Positions 24,057 to 33,124 are shown, counted from the first letter of the stretch. The stretch is DNA of 64,000 bases from Mesorhizobium amorphae (GCA_003240775.1 QFNI01000008.1:30298-94297), one strand, 5' to 3'. Made by a program: numbers and translations. Notes: generated by a model not told the origin, from the sequence alone.

Positions 24057-25309
24057 GCGCGGTCGCCCCCTTGCGCGACCGGCTGGCGCCGCTCCTCGAT
24101 CAGAGCAAGGCGCTCGCCTTCTTCCGCGAGGCCATCGCGCGCGAAAGCATCACCGGCAACGAGGCGAATTTCGCGGGCTGGCTCGAAGCGCGCATGGCGG
24201 AACTTCGGCTCGTCCCCCGATCCGCGCCCTTCGCATCCGGCCGCCCGAACGTGTGGGGCGCGCGACCGGGCACGGGCGGCGGGCAGACCCTCCTCTTCAT
24301 CGGCCACACCGACACCGTGCATGTGCGCGGCTGGGCCGAGCGCTGGGCGGGCACGGAGCGCGCAGACCCGTTCGGCGGCGCGCTGATCGACGGCGCTGTC
24401 TGGGGCCGCGGGGCCGGCGACCTCAAGGCCGGCATCTGCGCTTCGCTGCTGGCGCTCGACCTGCTCGACCGCGCCGGCGTCCGGTTGCGGGGCGACCTGC
24501 AATTCGCCTTCGTGGGCGACGAGGAAAGCGGCGAGCCGAACAGCGGCACGAGCGCCGGCATCAAGGATTACGTGGCCCGCGTCGAGACTGGCGCGGTCGC
24601 CAGGCCCGACTTCGCCGTCTATGTGGAGCCGACCCGGCTTCAGATCTTTCCCGCCCAGATGGGCTTCTTCATCGCCGAGATCACGGTGACGGGTCGCTCC
24701 TCCTATTTCGGCGTGCCCGAACGGGGCGTCGATGCCCTCAAGGCCGCGCACCGGGTGCTTTCCGCACTCTGGAGCTATTCGGATGCTTTGGGCGAGCAGG
24801 GCTCGCACGCGCTGGTGGGCAAGCGCTTCGTGCTGGTCACCGAGATCGGCGGCGGCGGGCTGATCGCCGTGCCCGGCGAATGCCGCATGTCGCTCATCGC
24901 CAAGCTCCTGCCGGGCGACAGCCTGGACGATGCGGTGGCCGCCCTCGAGAGCGTGGTGCGCGAGGCTGCGGGCGCAGAGGTCGGCATCGCCATCCACTAC
25001 CCCGCGGGCCGCGACCACCCTTTCGGCGGCACGGGCACCGATGTGAGCCCGGCACTTGCCCCCATCCGGGCGCTGAGCGAGGCGGCAGGCGCGGCACTCC
25101 CGGGCCGCGGCGAAATCGCGGGCGCGCCCTACTGGTCGGAAGCGCCCTTCCTGGTCGACCGGCTCGGCTGTCCGGCCGTCTATTGCGCGCCCGGCGACAT
25201 AGCCAACTGCCACACGGCCGAGGAGCGCGTCGAACTCGGCGAGTTCATGGCCGGCATCCTCGCCTTCGCGCTCTTCATCGCCGCCACCTGCGGCACAGCA
25301 GACACCTGA
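24053..25309 (+). CDS. M20-family metallopeptidase/deacylase
   Basis: The 418-residue cytosolic enzyme has the M20 di-zinc site: His85 and Asp87 (IGHTDTVH), Asp123 (GRGAGDLKAG), catalytic Glu157 and Glu158 (GDEESG), Glu192 (YVEPT) and His387 (NCHTAEE). A dimerisation insert lies between. Members cleave dipeptides, N-acyl or N-carbamoyl amino acids. Translational coupling to the ROK gene and the following transporter genes suggests it acts on the imported compound, which would then carry an amide bond. That is inference. The hydrophobic end (ILAFALFIAATC) is a little unusual. Confidence 0.92.
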   Translation: MSAVAPLRDRLAPLLDQSKALAFFREAIARESITGNEANFAGWLEARMAELRLVPRSAPFASGRPNVWGARPGTGGGQTLLFIGHTDTVHVRGWAERWAGTERADPFGGALIDGAVWGRGAGDLKAGICASLLALDLLDRAGVRLRGDLQFAFVGDEESGEPNSGTSAGIKDYVARVETGAVARPDFAVYVEPTRLQIFPAQMGFFIAEITVTGRSSYFGVPERGVDALKAAHRVLSALWSYSDALGEQGSHALVGKRFVLVTEIGGGGLIAVPGECRMSLIAKLLPGDSLDDAVAALESVVREAAGAEVGIAIHYPAGRDHPFGGTGTDVSPALAPIRALSEAAGAALPGRGEIAGAPYWSEAPFLVDRLGCPAVYCAPGDIANCHTAEERVELGEFMAGILAFALFIAATCGTADT

Positions 25310-25332
25310 CTAACCAAAAAAGGGGAAACAGC

Positions 25333-26385
25333 ATGCGCTTCACATCCACGCTCGCCGCCTCGCTGGTGGCGGCCCTTCTCGCGGGAGGCCCGGCACTGGC
25401 CCAGACGGTCGGCCCGCAGGGCGAGACGGCCACGCCGTCGTCTTCCGTCACCGTGCCGGAAGCCCGCGCAGGCGAGCTCAAGGGCAAGACCGCGGCATTC
25501 GTCTGGCACGAGCAGTCCGATTTCGTGAACGCGGTGACCCAGGGCGCCACCGACGAGTTCGCGCGCCTGGGCATGGAGGTGATCGCCACCACCAGCGCCA
25601 ATTTCGACGCAGCCAAGCAGCGCTCGGATGTGGAAACGGTGCTGGCGCGCCAGCCCTCCGCGATCCTCGCGCTGCCGCTCGACCCCGCGACGTCGGCCGC
25701 CGCCTTCCAGGGCGCGAAGGAAGCCGGCACCAAGCTCGTCTTCCTGTCGAACCTGCCGCAGAACTACAAGCACGGCACGGACTATGCCGCGATCGTCACC
25801 GACGACCTCTTCCAGATGGGCTCCCAGGCAGCCGACGCGCTGGCTGCCAGCATGGGCGACAAGGGCACCGTGGGCTACATCTTCCACGACGCCGACTACT
25901 ACGTCACCAACCAGCGCGACCAGGCCTTCAAGACAACCATCGAGACCAAGCATCCCGGCATCACGATCGCAGCCGAGGCCGGCATCAGCGACCCCGCGCG
26001 CGCCGAAGAGATCGCCAACGCCATGCTGCTCCAAAACCCCGATCTCGGCGGCATCTACGTGACCTGGGCAGGCCCGGCGGAAGGCGTTCTTTCGGCACTC
26101 CGCGCCAACGGCAACAAGACCACCAAGCTCGTGACGCTCGACCTGTCCGAGCCGGTCGCGCTCGACATGGTCAAGGACGGCAATGTGGCGGCGATCGTGG
26201 CCGACGAGGCCTATGAACTCGGCCGCGCCATGGCGGCAGCCGGCGCGCGCGCGATCCTCGGCGAGGAAAGCCCGGCCTTCGTCGTTGCCCCCGCCGTCAC
26301 GGTCACCAAGGCGACCGTCGCCGAGGGCTGGCAGCGCTCGCTCCACCGCGACGCGCCCCAGTCGGTGATCGACGCCGCCAAGTAA
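25333..26385 (+). CDS. Periplasmic binding protein of sugar-type ABC transporter
   Basis: The 350-residue exported protein has a Sec signal peptide (MRFTSTLAASLVAALLAGG, cleavage after ALA near residue 23) and the two-lobed type-1 periplasmic binding fold of RbsB/XylF relatives (FVNAVTQGATDEFARLGMEV, ILALPLDPATSA, DLGGIYVTWAGPAEGVL). It is the receptor for the permease and ATPase encoded downstream. RbsB-type proteins bind pentoses, polyols or quorum signals, but the neighbouring peptidase and PLP enzyme suggest a nitrogen-containing ligand. A stable hairpin follows the gene. Confidence 0.92.
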   Translation: MRFTSTLAASLVAALLAGGPALAQTVGPQGETATPSSSVTVPEARAGELKGKTAAFVWHEQSDFVNAVTQGATDEFARLGMEVIATTSANFDAAKQRSDVETVLARQPSAILALPLDPATSAAAFQGAKEAGTKLVFLSNLPQNYKHGTDYAAIVTDDLFQMGSQAADALAASMGDKGTVGYIFHDADYYVTNQRDQAFKTTIETKHPGITIAAEAGISDPARAEEIANAMLLQNPDLGGIYVTWAGPAEGVLSALRANGNKTTKLVTLDLSEPVALDMVKDGNVAAIVADEAYELGRAMAAAGARAILGEESPAFVVAPAVTVTKATVAEGWQRSLHRDAPQSVIDAAK

Positions 26386-26398
26386 GCGAAACCCGACA

Positions 26399-26433
26399 CG
26401 GCCTGCGGCGCACCCTGCTCGCGCCGCAGGCCG
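26399..26433 (+). terminator. 13-bp GC-rich hairpin after binding-protein gene
   Basis: CGGCCTGCGGCGC (26399-26411) pairs perfectly with GCGCCGCAGGCCG (26421-26433) around a 9-base loop. No U-run follows, so it is probably not a full terminator. Hairpins between binding-protein and permease genes often stabilise the upstream mRNA and lower downstream expression. A similar arrangement occurs at 54979-55043. Confidence 0.65.
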
Positions 26434-26451
26434 GTGGATCACCAAAGCCCG

Positions 26452-27411
26452 ATGACCGAAGCGACAGTTCTTCCTCTCTGGAAACGCATCGACCTCCAGC
26501 AATGGGTGGTCTATCTCGGCTTCCTCTTGATCTTCTTGTTCTTCGCCGTCACGCTCGGCGACAGCGGGTTCCTTTCGGTCCGCAACCTTTCCAACATCGT
26601 GCTGCAGACGGCACCCGCCACCGTGATGGCGGTGGGCCTCGTCTTCGTGCTCTCGGCGGGCGAGATCGACCTGTCCTTCGGCTCCACGGTTGCGGTCGCC
26701 GCACTGGCTGCGGCCGTCGTGATGCAGAGCTGGCCGATGCCGATGGGCGTGCTGGCGGGCCTGGGTGCGGGGCTCGCCATCGGCCTCTTCAACGGGCTCC
26801 TCGTCGCCTATCTCCGCCTTCCCTCGTTTCTGGTGACGCTCGCCACCATGGGGCTGTTCGCCGGCATCGGCCGCTCCATGACCGAGTTGCGCTCCGTGCC
26901 CGTGCAGAACGAGCTCTTCACCGGCATCTTCGGCTCGGGCGCGCTGTTCACCATTCCCTCTCTGGTGATCTGGACGGCCGCCGTCGTGCTCATCGGCCAC
27001 CTCGTTTATCGCCAGACGCGTTTCGGCGCCCATGTGATCGCGACCGGCGACAACCCACGCGCGGCGCTCGTGTCCGGCATCAAGGTGGCGCGCATCCGCC
27101 TCGCCGTTCTCGTGCTGTCGGGGCTAATGGCGGGGCTTGCTGGCCTTCTTTATTCCGGCCGCCTGCAGGCTGCGCGCTACACGCTGGGCGAAAGCGACCT
27201 GATGACGGTGATCGCCGCGGTGATCGTGGGCGGCACGGCACTCAACGGCGGCAAGGGCTCGGTGATCGGCGCGCTGGTCGGTTCGCTGCTCATGGGGATG
27301 CTCAACAACGGGCTGATCCTGATGGGCCTGTCCGTGTCCGACCAGATGATCGTGCGCGGCCTGATCATCCTGGGCGCAGTCGCCCTTTCGCTGCGCGAAC
27401 CCGCGCGCTGA
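26452..27411 (+). CDS. ABC transporter permease, RbsC type
   Basis: The 319-residue inner-membrane protein has about eight to ten transmembrane segments and RbsC-family signatures: VFVLSAGEIDLSFGS, LPSFLVTLATMGLFAGI, AAVIVGGTALNGGKGSVIGALVG. It forms the translocation channel with the ATPase at 28613. The ATG at 26452 has a weak ribosome site. An in-frame GTG at 26434 lies directly after the hairpin and would add six residues. Confidence 0.92.
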   Translation: MTEATVLPLWKRIDLQQWVVYLGFLLIFLFFAVTLGDSGFLSVRNLSNIVLQTAPATVMAVGLVFVLSAGEIDLSFGSTVAVAALAAAVVMQSWPMPMGVLAGLGAGLAIGLFNGLLVAYLRLPSFLVTLATMGLFAGIGRSMTELRSVPVQNELFTGIFGSGALFTIPSLVIWTAAVVLIGHLVYRQTRFGAHVIATGDNPRAALVSGIKVARIRLAVLVLSGLMAGLAGLLYSGRLQAARYTLGESDLMTVIAAVIVGGTALNGGKGSVIGALVGSLLMGMLNNGLILMGLSVSDQMIVRGLIILGAVALSLREPAR

Positions 27412-27425
27412 CCGGAGGTTTTCCG

Positions 27426-28631
27426 ATGTTTCTCGACACGCTCCGCCGCCGCAACCCGCGCTTCGTGGAAGCCGCGATCGCGCTCCACCAAGCCGGCAGG
27501 ATTCCCGCCAACGCCTATGTGCTCGACCTCGACGCGACGGAAGCCAACGCCCGCATCCTGGCTGATGAGGCGAAGCGGCTCGGGCTCGAAATCTTCGCCA
27601 TGACCAAGCAGGTCGGCCGCAACAGCGGGTTCTGCCGGGCGGCGAAACGCGGCGGCATCGACCGCGCGGTGGCGGTGGACCTCGCCTGCGGCGTGGCCTG
27701 CGACCGGGCGGGGCTTCCCGTGGGCCATCTCGGCCATCTCGTGCAGATACCCCGCTTCGAGGCGGATTTCGCCGCAGCCAGGCTCAAGCCCGACTATTGG
27801 ACCGTGTTCAGCGACGAGAAGGCGGCGGAAGCCGCTGCCGCGAGCCGCGCTGCCGGCCGGACCCAGGGCCTGCTTGCCCGCATCCAAACGCAAGGCGACA
27901 TCTTCTATCGCGGCCACGAAGGCGGCTTCCGGGCCGAAGACGTTCTCGCCGTGGCCGACAGGCTCGACGCGCTGGAAGGCGGGCGCTTCGCCGGCATCAC
28001 ATCCTTTCCCGCCCTTCTGTTCGACCGCGAGACGCGATCGGTGAAGCCCACGCCCAATTTGGCGACGCTCAACCGCGCGGCGGAAGCGCTCGCTGCGGCA
28101 GGCCGCAAGGGCATCGCCGTCAACGCGCCGGGCACCACCTCCTTCGCCACGCTGCAAGCCCTGGCCGATGCCGGCGCCACCCAGATCGAACCCGGCAACG
28201 GCATCCACGGCACCACGCCGCTCCATGCGCTCGAAGACCTGCCCGAGCTTCCGGCCGTGCTCTATCTGACCGAGGTCTCCCACCTCCACGGCGGCCGGGC
28301 CTATGCCTTTGGCGGCGGGCTCTACATCGACCCCGTGTTTCCCGACTACGACGTGAAGGCGGTCGTGTCGCGCGAGCCGACGGTTGAGGAAAGCGCGCTG
28401 CGCTCCGTCGAGATCCCGCCGCCTTCGGCCATCGACTACTACGCCATGATCGACGCCGAGGGCGGCACAGCACCCCGCGCCGGCGACAGCGTGGTGTTCG
28501 GCTTCCGTGGCCAGGCCTTTGTCACGCGCGCCTACACGGTGGGCGTTTCCGGCATTTCGCGGGGAGAGCCCAAGGTGGAAACGATCGAGAACATCTTCGG
28601 GGAGCCCGAGACGTGGCCGAACCTGCGCTGA
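27426..28631 (+). CDS. PLP-dependent alanine-racemase-like protein (YhfX-like)
   Basis: The 401-residue protein resembles the fold-III PLP enzymes related to alanine racemase, closest in look to E. coli YhfX. The N-terminal barrel has YVLDLDATEANA and Lys61 in FAMTKQVGRN as the likely PLP Schiff-base residue, with LLARIQTQGD and EPGNGIHGTTP later. The C-terminal part forms a beta domain (GDSVVFGFRGQAFVTRAYTVGVSGI). YhfX has no established reaction. Here it sits inside an ABC import operon, 14 bp after the permease, and overlaps the ATPase gene by 19 bp. An amino-acid racemase, lyase or deaminase role is possible. Confidence 0.85.
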   Translation: MFLDTLRRRNPRFVEAAIALHQAGRIPANAYVLDLDATEANARILADEAKRLGLEIFAMTKQVGRNSGFCRAAKRGGIDRAVAVDLACGVACDRAGLPVGHLGHLVQIPRFEADFAAARLKPDYWTVFSDEKAAEAAAASRAAGRTQGLLARIQTQGDIFYRGHEGGFRAEDVLAVADRLDALEGGRFAGITSFPALLFDRETRSVKPTPNLATLNRAAEALAAAGRKGIAVNAPGTTSFATLQALADAGATQIEPGNGIHGTTPLHALEDLPELPAVLYLTEVSHLHGGRAYAFGGGLYIDPVFPDYDVKAVVSREPTVEESALRSVEIPPPSAIDYYAMIDAEGGTAPRAGDSVVFGFRGQAFVTRAYTVGVSGISRGEPKVETIENIFGEPETWPNLR

Positions 28632-29371
28632 CACAATCGACACAGCCGGTTCTCAGCCTGCACGAGATCGGCAAGAGCTTCGGCGGCGTCACCGCCATCG
28701 AGAGCTTCAGCCTCGACCTGCACGCGGGCGAGATCGTGGCGCTCGTGGGCGACAACGGCGCGGGCAAGTCGACGCTCGTGAAGATCGTCTCGGGCGTGCA
28801 CCCGCCGAGCCACGGCACGATCACGCTCGACGGCGAGCCCGTGCGCTTTGCGGACGCGAGCGTCGCGCGCGGGCGGGGCATCGAGGTGGTCTATCAGGAT
28901 TTGGCATTGGCCGACCAGCAGCCCGTCTACATGAACATGTTCCTGGGCCGCGAGCCGGTGCGCGGGCCGTTGCGCCTGCTCGACCGGCGCGGCATGATCG
29001 CCGCCACCGAAAAGCTCGTGCGCGAACTCGACGTGCGCATCCCCTCGGCCAAGGCCACCATCCGCAACCTGTCGGGCGGCCAGCGCCAGGGCGTGGCCAT
29101 CGCCCGCGCCACCCACTGGGCCACCAAGCTGATCCTGCTCGACGAGCCGACCGCAGCCCTCGGCGTGGCCGAGACGGCAAAGGTGGAGACGATCGTCGCC
29201 TCGCTGCGCGCCCGCAACATCGCCGTCCTCATCATCAGCCACAGCCTCGACCAAGTGTTCCGCCTGGCCGACCGCATCTGCGTGCTGCGCCGCGGCAAGC
29301 AGATCGGCGTGAAGCGCACGGCGGAAACGAACAAGAACGAGATCATCGCGATGATCACGGGCCTGAGCTGA
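28613..29371 (+). CDS. ABC transporter ATP-binding protein, single domain
   Basis: The 252-residue ATPase has Walker A GDNGAGKST, signature LSGGQRQ, Walker B LILLDEPT and the switch His in IISHS. Its sequence groups with sugar importers (RbsA/XylG), but it has one nucleotide-binding domain where RbsA has two, so a homodimer is expected. The GTG start at 28613 overlaps the YhfX-like gene by 19 bp. It is the last gene of the operon. The convergent cytochrome gene ends 38 bp beyond. Confidence 0.93.
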   Translation: MAEPALTQSTQPVLSLHEIGKSFGGVTAIESFSLDLHAGEIVALVGDNGAGKSTLVKIVSGVHPPSHGTITLDGEPVRFADASVARGRGIEVVYQDLALADQQPVYMNMFLGREPVRGPLRLLDRRGMIAATEKLVRELDVRIPSAKATIRNLSGGQRQGVAIARATHWATKLILLDEPTAALGVAETAKVETIVASLRARNIAVLIISHSLDQVFRLADRICVLRRGKQIGVKRTAETNKNEIIAMITGLS

Positions 29372-29409
29372 ACCAGTCCGGGATCACCGCGGGCCATCGA
29401 GACAGTGGG

Positions 29410-30726
29410 TTACTCCGCTGCGTAGTCGAAGATTTCCACGTCCTTGCCGCCGGTTGTCCGGTTGGTGGCGTAATCGAGCGGCGGATATCCCTCTTCCTCC
29501 AACGTGACCCCGTCGATCGCATCCACGAAGCGGGAACGGGAAAGGTTTCGCCCGACGGCTTCGAGCGTGCGCTCGATCAGCCGCGCGGTGATCTGGGCCT
29601 GGATGTCGAGGAGCGGGACCTTTTGCTCGGCGGCCAGTCTCAGCATTCTCGGCCTGGGATTTGCCAGCGAAAGCGAAAAACCTGCCTTTCGCAAAGGTTC
29701 GGACCAGGGCGCGAGATCGTCCAGGAGGCCGAATATGGTGGATCGGCCGGGGGGGTGCTGGGAAAAATCCAGACGCGCCTGTGCCGGCACGACGAACATG
29801 TGCGGCGCGGCCCGAGCGCTGCAATCGGTCAGCGAGCGCATCGCAACATGGAGGGAGGCCGCCCCGGCTTCCCGCGCCACGGCCTCCGCCAGGGGCGCAC
29901 CGGGTTCGGCGCATAGCTGGATGTCCTGCACCCCGCGCCCTTTCATGTGGCGCACCGACGCTTTGGCGATGTCGGCCAGCGAGGCGCCCACGCCCCGAAC
30001 GAGATCGGGGTCCTCGTCTCCGTCGACCGGGGTGAACGAAAAGAGGTTGGGCACGCCTCGCGCCGCAAGCGCCTTTGCCTCGGCGGGCGTCTCCGCGATC
30101 AGGCTGACCACGGCGAGCACCCCATCCGTTTCCGCGCTTCGGGCGTCCGCAAGCTCCACCGCGGTCACGCGGCGGTCGTAGATTCCGCGTCGGGCGTTGA
30201 GCGACGCGAACTCGGCATTGAGCCGGCGAACGAGTTCCCCGCCGAGCGGCTCGTAGCGGCCGGCTGCCAGGACGCCGAAGCGGACTTCCTCCGTGGAAAC
30301 GCCGCTCGCCTGTTCGCTGTCAAGACGGTCGAGATAGTCCATCAGCGCCTCGGCATCGGCGTCGGACAGCGCATAGCGGGGCATGATGGGGTCGAGCGGC
30401 TCGCCATCCGCTCCCACGCCCTCGCGGATCGCCAGGATCGCCTGCGCGCGGGTGAAGGCGGGGCGGTTCGGGGTGGCGCTCGCCAGGGCTGCCCAGGTGA
30501 TGGGAGGAAACACCGTGCGGCCCTCGCGCCGGCCTGTGCCGCCCATGCCGTGGCAGTTCTTGCAGGCAAACGACGTTCCCGGCGCTTCCACCCCGTCCCG
30601 GCCAACCCGCGCCCGCGTTTCCGCGCCGAACAGGAAGATGTCGCGCCCGCGCTGCAGCGCATCGGATGCGAAGGCAGGCGCGAGCGAGCAGAGCAGCAGC
30701 AGTGCCGCCCGGCCGCCGGCGTTCAA
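29410..30726 (-). CDS. Cytochrome c fused to periplasmic-binding-like domain
   Basis: The 438-residue exported protein has a signal peptide (MNAGGRAALLLLCSLAPAFA) and a class-I cytochrome c domain with heme site Cys55, Cys58, His59 (CKNCHG) and probable axial Met115 (PIMPRYAL). From about residue 145 on it continues as a Leu/Ile/Val-type periplasmic binding domain (VRFGVLAAGRYEPLGGELVRR-like region). It starts at a TTG overlapping the Sco stop (TTGA). The fusion suggests electron transfer linked to binding of a ligand or partner, probably receiving electrons connected with the multicopper oxidase. Confidence 0.82.
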   Translation of the reverse strand: MNAGGRAALLLLCSLAPAFASDALQRGRDIFLFGAETRARVGRDGVEAPGTSFACKNCHGMGGTGRREGRTVFPPITWAALASATPNRPAFTRAQAILAIREGVGADGEPLDPIMPRYALSDADAEALMDYLDRLDSEQASGVSTEEVRFGVLAAGRYEPLGGELVRRLNAEFASLNARRGIYDRRVTAVELADARSAETDGVLAVVSLIAETPAEAKALAARGVPNLFSFTPVDGDEDPDLVRGVGASLADIAKASVRHMKGRGVQDIQLCAEPGAPLAEAVAREAGAASLHVAMRSLTDCSARAAPHMFVVPAQARLDFSQHPPGRSTIFGLLDDLAPWSEPLRKAGFSLSLANPRPRMLRLAAEQKVPLLDIQAQITARLIERTLEAVGRNLSRSRFVDAIDGVTLEEEGYPPLDYATNRTTGGKDVEIFDYAAE

Positions 30727-31298
30727 TCTTCGATCCGCTGTAGTTCGCCGAGCAGTTGTTCGGCGCTCGGCATCCCCGAGGTCGAAACGAAATGGCCGCT
30801 GTCGGTGTCGCCCACGATGAAGAGCACGCCGTGGTCCTCCGGCCTGTCATATCGCATGCCGAGCGCATGGGTGAGGGTGCGGATGTCCCGGGGGGAGCCC
30901 GTCAGCCAGATCCAGTCCTCGCGCGCGCCGAGCGAATGCGCGAGTTCGCCGATCACGGCGGGCGTGTCGCGCCGCGGGTCGACCGTCAGCGACACCAGCC
31001 GCACCGGCTTGCCCTCGCCATCGAACGCCTTGCCGACCAGTTGCGCCATCACGAGATTGGACAAGGGGCAAAGCGTCGAGCAGTTCGCGTAGAAGAAGCT
31101 GATCACCACGCGGTGGCCCTTGCCGATGTCGGACACGAAGTGGCGCGGTTGGCCGTTCTGGTCGACCAAAGCGACATCAGGCGGCACGAAATGGCCGGCG
31201 ACGAAGCCGGAAGCTGCGACCTTGCGGTCGATGTCGTGCGCGAGAATGGGCGTGGCCCAAAGCAGAAGCGCCAGGGCGGCGTGACCGATCCGCTTCAT
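30723..31298 (-). CDS. SCO1/SenC-family copper chaperone
   Basis: The 191-residue exported thioredoxin-fold protein has a signal peptide (ALALLLWATPILA) and the Sco copper site: Cys73 and Cys77 in ANCSTLCP (CxxxCP) and His156 in PEDHGVLF. Sco proteins deliver copper to, or reduce thiols of, periplasmic copper enzymes. No cytochrome oxidase genes are present in the window. Its place between the beta-propeller and cytochrome genes in the multicopper oxidase operon suggests it serves that oxidase. ATGA overlap with the upstream gene. Confidence 0.95.
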   Translation of the reverse strand: MKRIGHAALALLLWATPILAHDIDRKVAASGFVAGHFVPPDVALVDQNGQPRHFVSDIGKGHRVVISFFYANCSTLCPLSNLVMAQLVGKAFDGEGKPVRLVSLTVDPRRDTPAVIGELAHSLGAREDWIWLTGSPRDIRTLTHALGMRYDRPEDHGVLFIVGDTDSGHFVSTSGMPSAEQLLGELQRIED

Positions 31299-33124
31299 CG
31301 CGAAACCTCCAGCACGAAGGGCGCAACCGCTATTCCCGGCCCGGCCCGGACCTGCATCACGTATGGGCCGGGATGGGGCACCTCGACCGAAACCGCCAGG
31401 CCGTTCTCGTTGCGGACGGCGCTCAGCTCCTTGCGCATGCTGAAGCCGAGCGCCTGGAGGACGATTTTCGCCCGATCCGTCTCGATCCTCCTGCCGTCGG
31501 GCGCCACGAGAGTGAATTCCAACCTGCCGCGCTTGCCGGCCCGCAGCGGCGTGGCCGGCCCGGCCTGCTTCACGAGCGCCTGGACGGGTCGGTCGGTTCT
31601 CGCTTCGCCCGGCACGGCAAAGCCGACGCAGGCCGACAGGCCGCCGATCCCCGTGGTCAGCACCAGCTCGTAGCTGCCCGGCGAGGCGATTGCCGCCGTG
31701 GTCACGTAGCGGCCGGGGCGCTCCTCGCGAAAGCCGCGCGGCGCGAGCGTGACGGAAAACGGCACGCCCCCGCGTAAGGAGACGGCACTCATGGGCGGCG
31801 CGCCGATGGCCATGCTGTGCTCGTCGATCACGAAGCCCGCCCGCGATTCCTGGTGAACGGCGAGCGCCTGCTCCGAGGGCGGCAGCGCGAGCAGGAGCCG
31901 TGCGTCCCCCGCGCTCTCGGACGGGGCGCCGAGCCTCACCTCCTTCAGGATCGCGCCCTGGCCTTCCCTGATCGTTGAGAGATCGAGAACGGCTGCGGCA
32001 GACGTGTCGCGGTAGAGGAAGACGGCGGTTCGGCCGGCGAACACCATCTCGCGCACCGGCTTGTTGAAGACCACGCCCTGCACCACGCGCGACAAAGCGA
32101 GGTCGACGATCGAGAGATGGTGCGCGCCGTCGAGCGCGAAGAGGTGGCGCCCGTCCGGCGTGGCGTGCAGCGCGTTTGCCGGAAAGGGAAGTGCGATGCC
32201 GAGGGATCGCCGGGGGTCGTCGAGATAGCGTAGGTCGACATGCGTGCCGCTCGCGTCGAGAAAGGCTGCCGCCGTTGCGCCGGCCCCATCTTCCCGCATG
32301 CCTGCCAGGGCGATGGCGCTTGCGCCGGCGGGGCCTGCGAAATCGGCCAGGATCCCGCCATCGGCGCGGCGCGCGACCTTGGTTCTTCCGTCCGATGTCG
32401 CGGCCATGATCGGCCCGTTCTCGCTTCCCGCCACGAGCAGCGCACCGGGGCCCGCAACGACGTCCGCGCTTTGCCGCCCATCGGGCGCCAAGAGCCGGAG
32501 GCGGGGAGGGGAGCGTTCGGCGACCCACAGGCCGGAGGCTCCGGCCGGCATCAGCTTGAACGGGCTGCCGAGCCCGGATCGGAACGGGCGGAGATCGCCG
32601 CTCGGCAAGGTCAGCGCGACGATCTCGCCGCTTTCCGCGAGCGCGAAATACGCCGTCTGCAACGCCTCGTTGACCGCGACCGAGGCCGGCCTCTCCTTCA
32701 GCCGTCCGGCCTTCAACAAGTTGGCGCTGGCGAGGTCGAAGCGCGGGTCCACCACGCCGAAGCTCGCATCCTCGTTGACGGTGACGAGAAAGCTGCCATT
32801 GAGGTCGATCGAACCCGTCGGCAGGCGGCGGGTGGCGCGAAAGGACTGCACGGCCGAATTGCAGGGCAGGTTGGTTTCCTCCACCGGCCTGATCCAGCCT
32901 TCCAGGGGAAGGTCGGCGGCGGGCGAGGTGGAAAGCGCGTCGTCGATGCGCACTTCCACGCGGAAGACCGAGCCTGCCGCGGGGTGCTCGATGGGCTTTC
33001 CCGCCGCATCAGCCAGAACCACGCGGGCGCTGAGGTTCGAGGCGAACTCCTGGCCGGTGGCGGGTGCCGCAGCACTCGCCAGCAGGAGGCAGGCGAGAAC
33101 CCTACTTGCCGGGCTTGGCGACAT
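31295..33124 (-). CDS. Exported beta-propeller-like protein of the copper operon
   Basis: The 609-residue protein has a signal peptide (VLACLLLASAAAPATG) and a long region of repeated beta strands like a YVTN/quinoprotein propeller (VNEALQTAYFALAESGEIVAL, TPDGRHLFALDGAHHLSIVDL). An Ig-like strand-rich C-terminal part follows (GSYELVLTTGIGG, GPYVMQVRAGPG). No metal or heme motif is obvious. It overlaps the oxidase gene by 23 bp and the Sco gene by 4 bp, so it is tied to both. A scaffolding or quinone/metal-handling role is possible. I do not recognise a characterised homolog. Confidence 0.75.
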   Translation of the reverse strand: MSPSPASRVLACLLLASAAAPATGQEFASNLSARVVLADAAGKPIEHPAAGSVFRVEVRIDDALSTSPAADLPLEGWIRPVEETNLPCNSAVQSFRATRRLPTGSIDLNGSFLVTVNEDASFGVVDPRFDLASANLLKAGRLKERPASVAVNEALQTAYFALAESGEIVALTLPSGDLRPFRSGLGSPFKLMPAGASGLWVAERSPPRLRLLAPDGRQSADVVAGPGALLVAGSENGPIMAATSDGRTKVARRADGGILADFAGPAGASAIALAGMREDGAGATAAAFLDASGTHVDLRYLDDPRRSLGIALPFPANALHATPDGRHLFALDGAHHLSIVDLALSRVVQGVVFNKPVREMVFAGRTAVFLYRDTSAAAVLDLSTIREGQGAILKEVRLGAPSESAGDARLLLALPPSEQALAVHQESRAGFVIDEHSMAIGAPPMSAVSLRGGVPFSVTLAPRGFREERPGRYVTTAAIASPGSYELVLTTGIGGLSACVGFAVPGEARTDRPVQALVKQAGPATPLRAGKRGRLEFTLVAPDGRRIETDRAKIVLQALGFSMRKELSAVRNENGLAVSVEVPHPGPYVMQVRAGPGIAVAPFVLEVSR

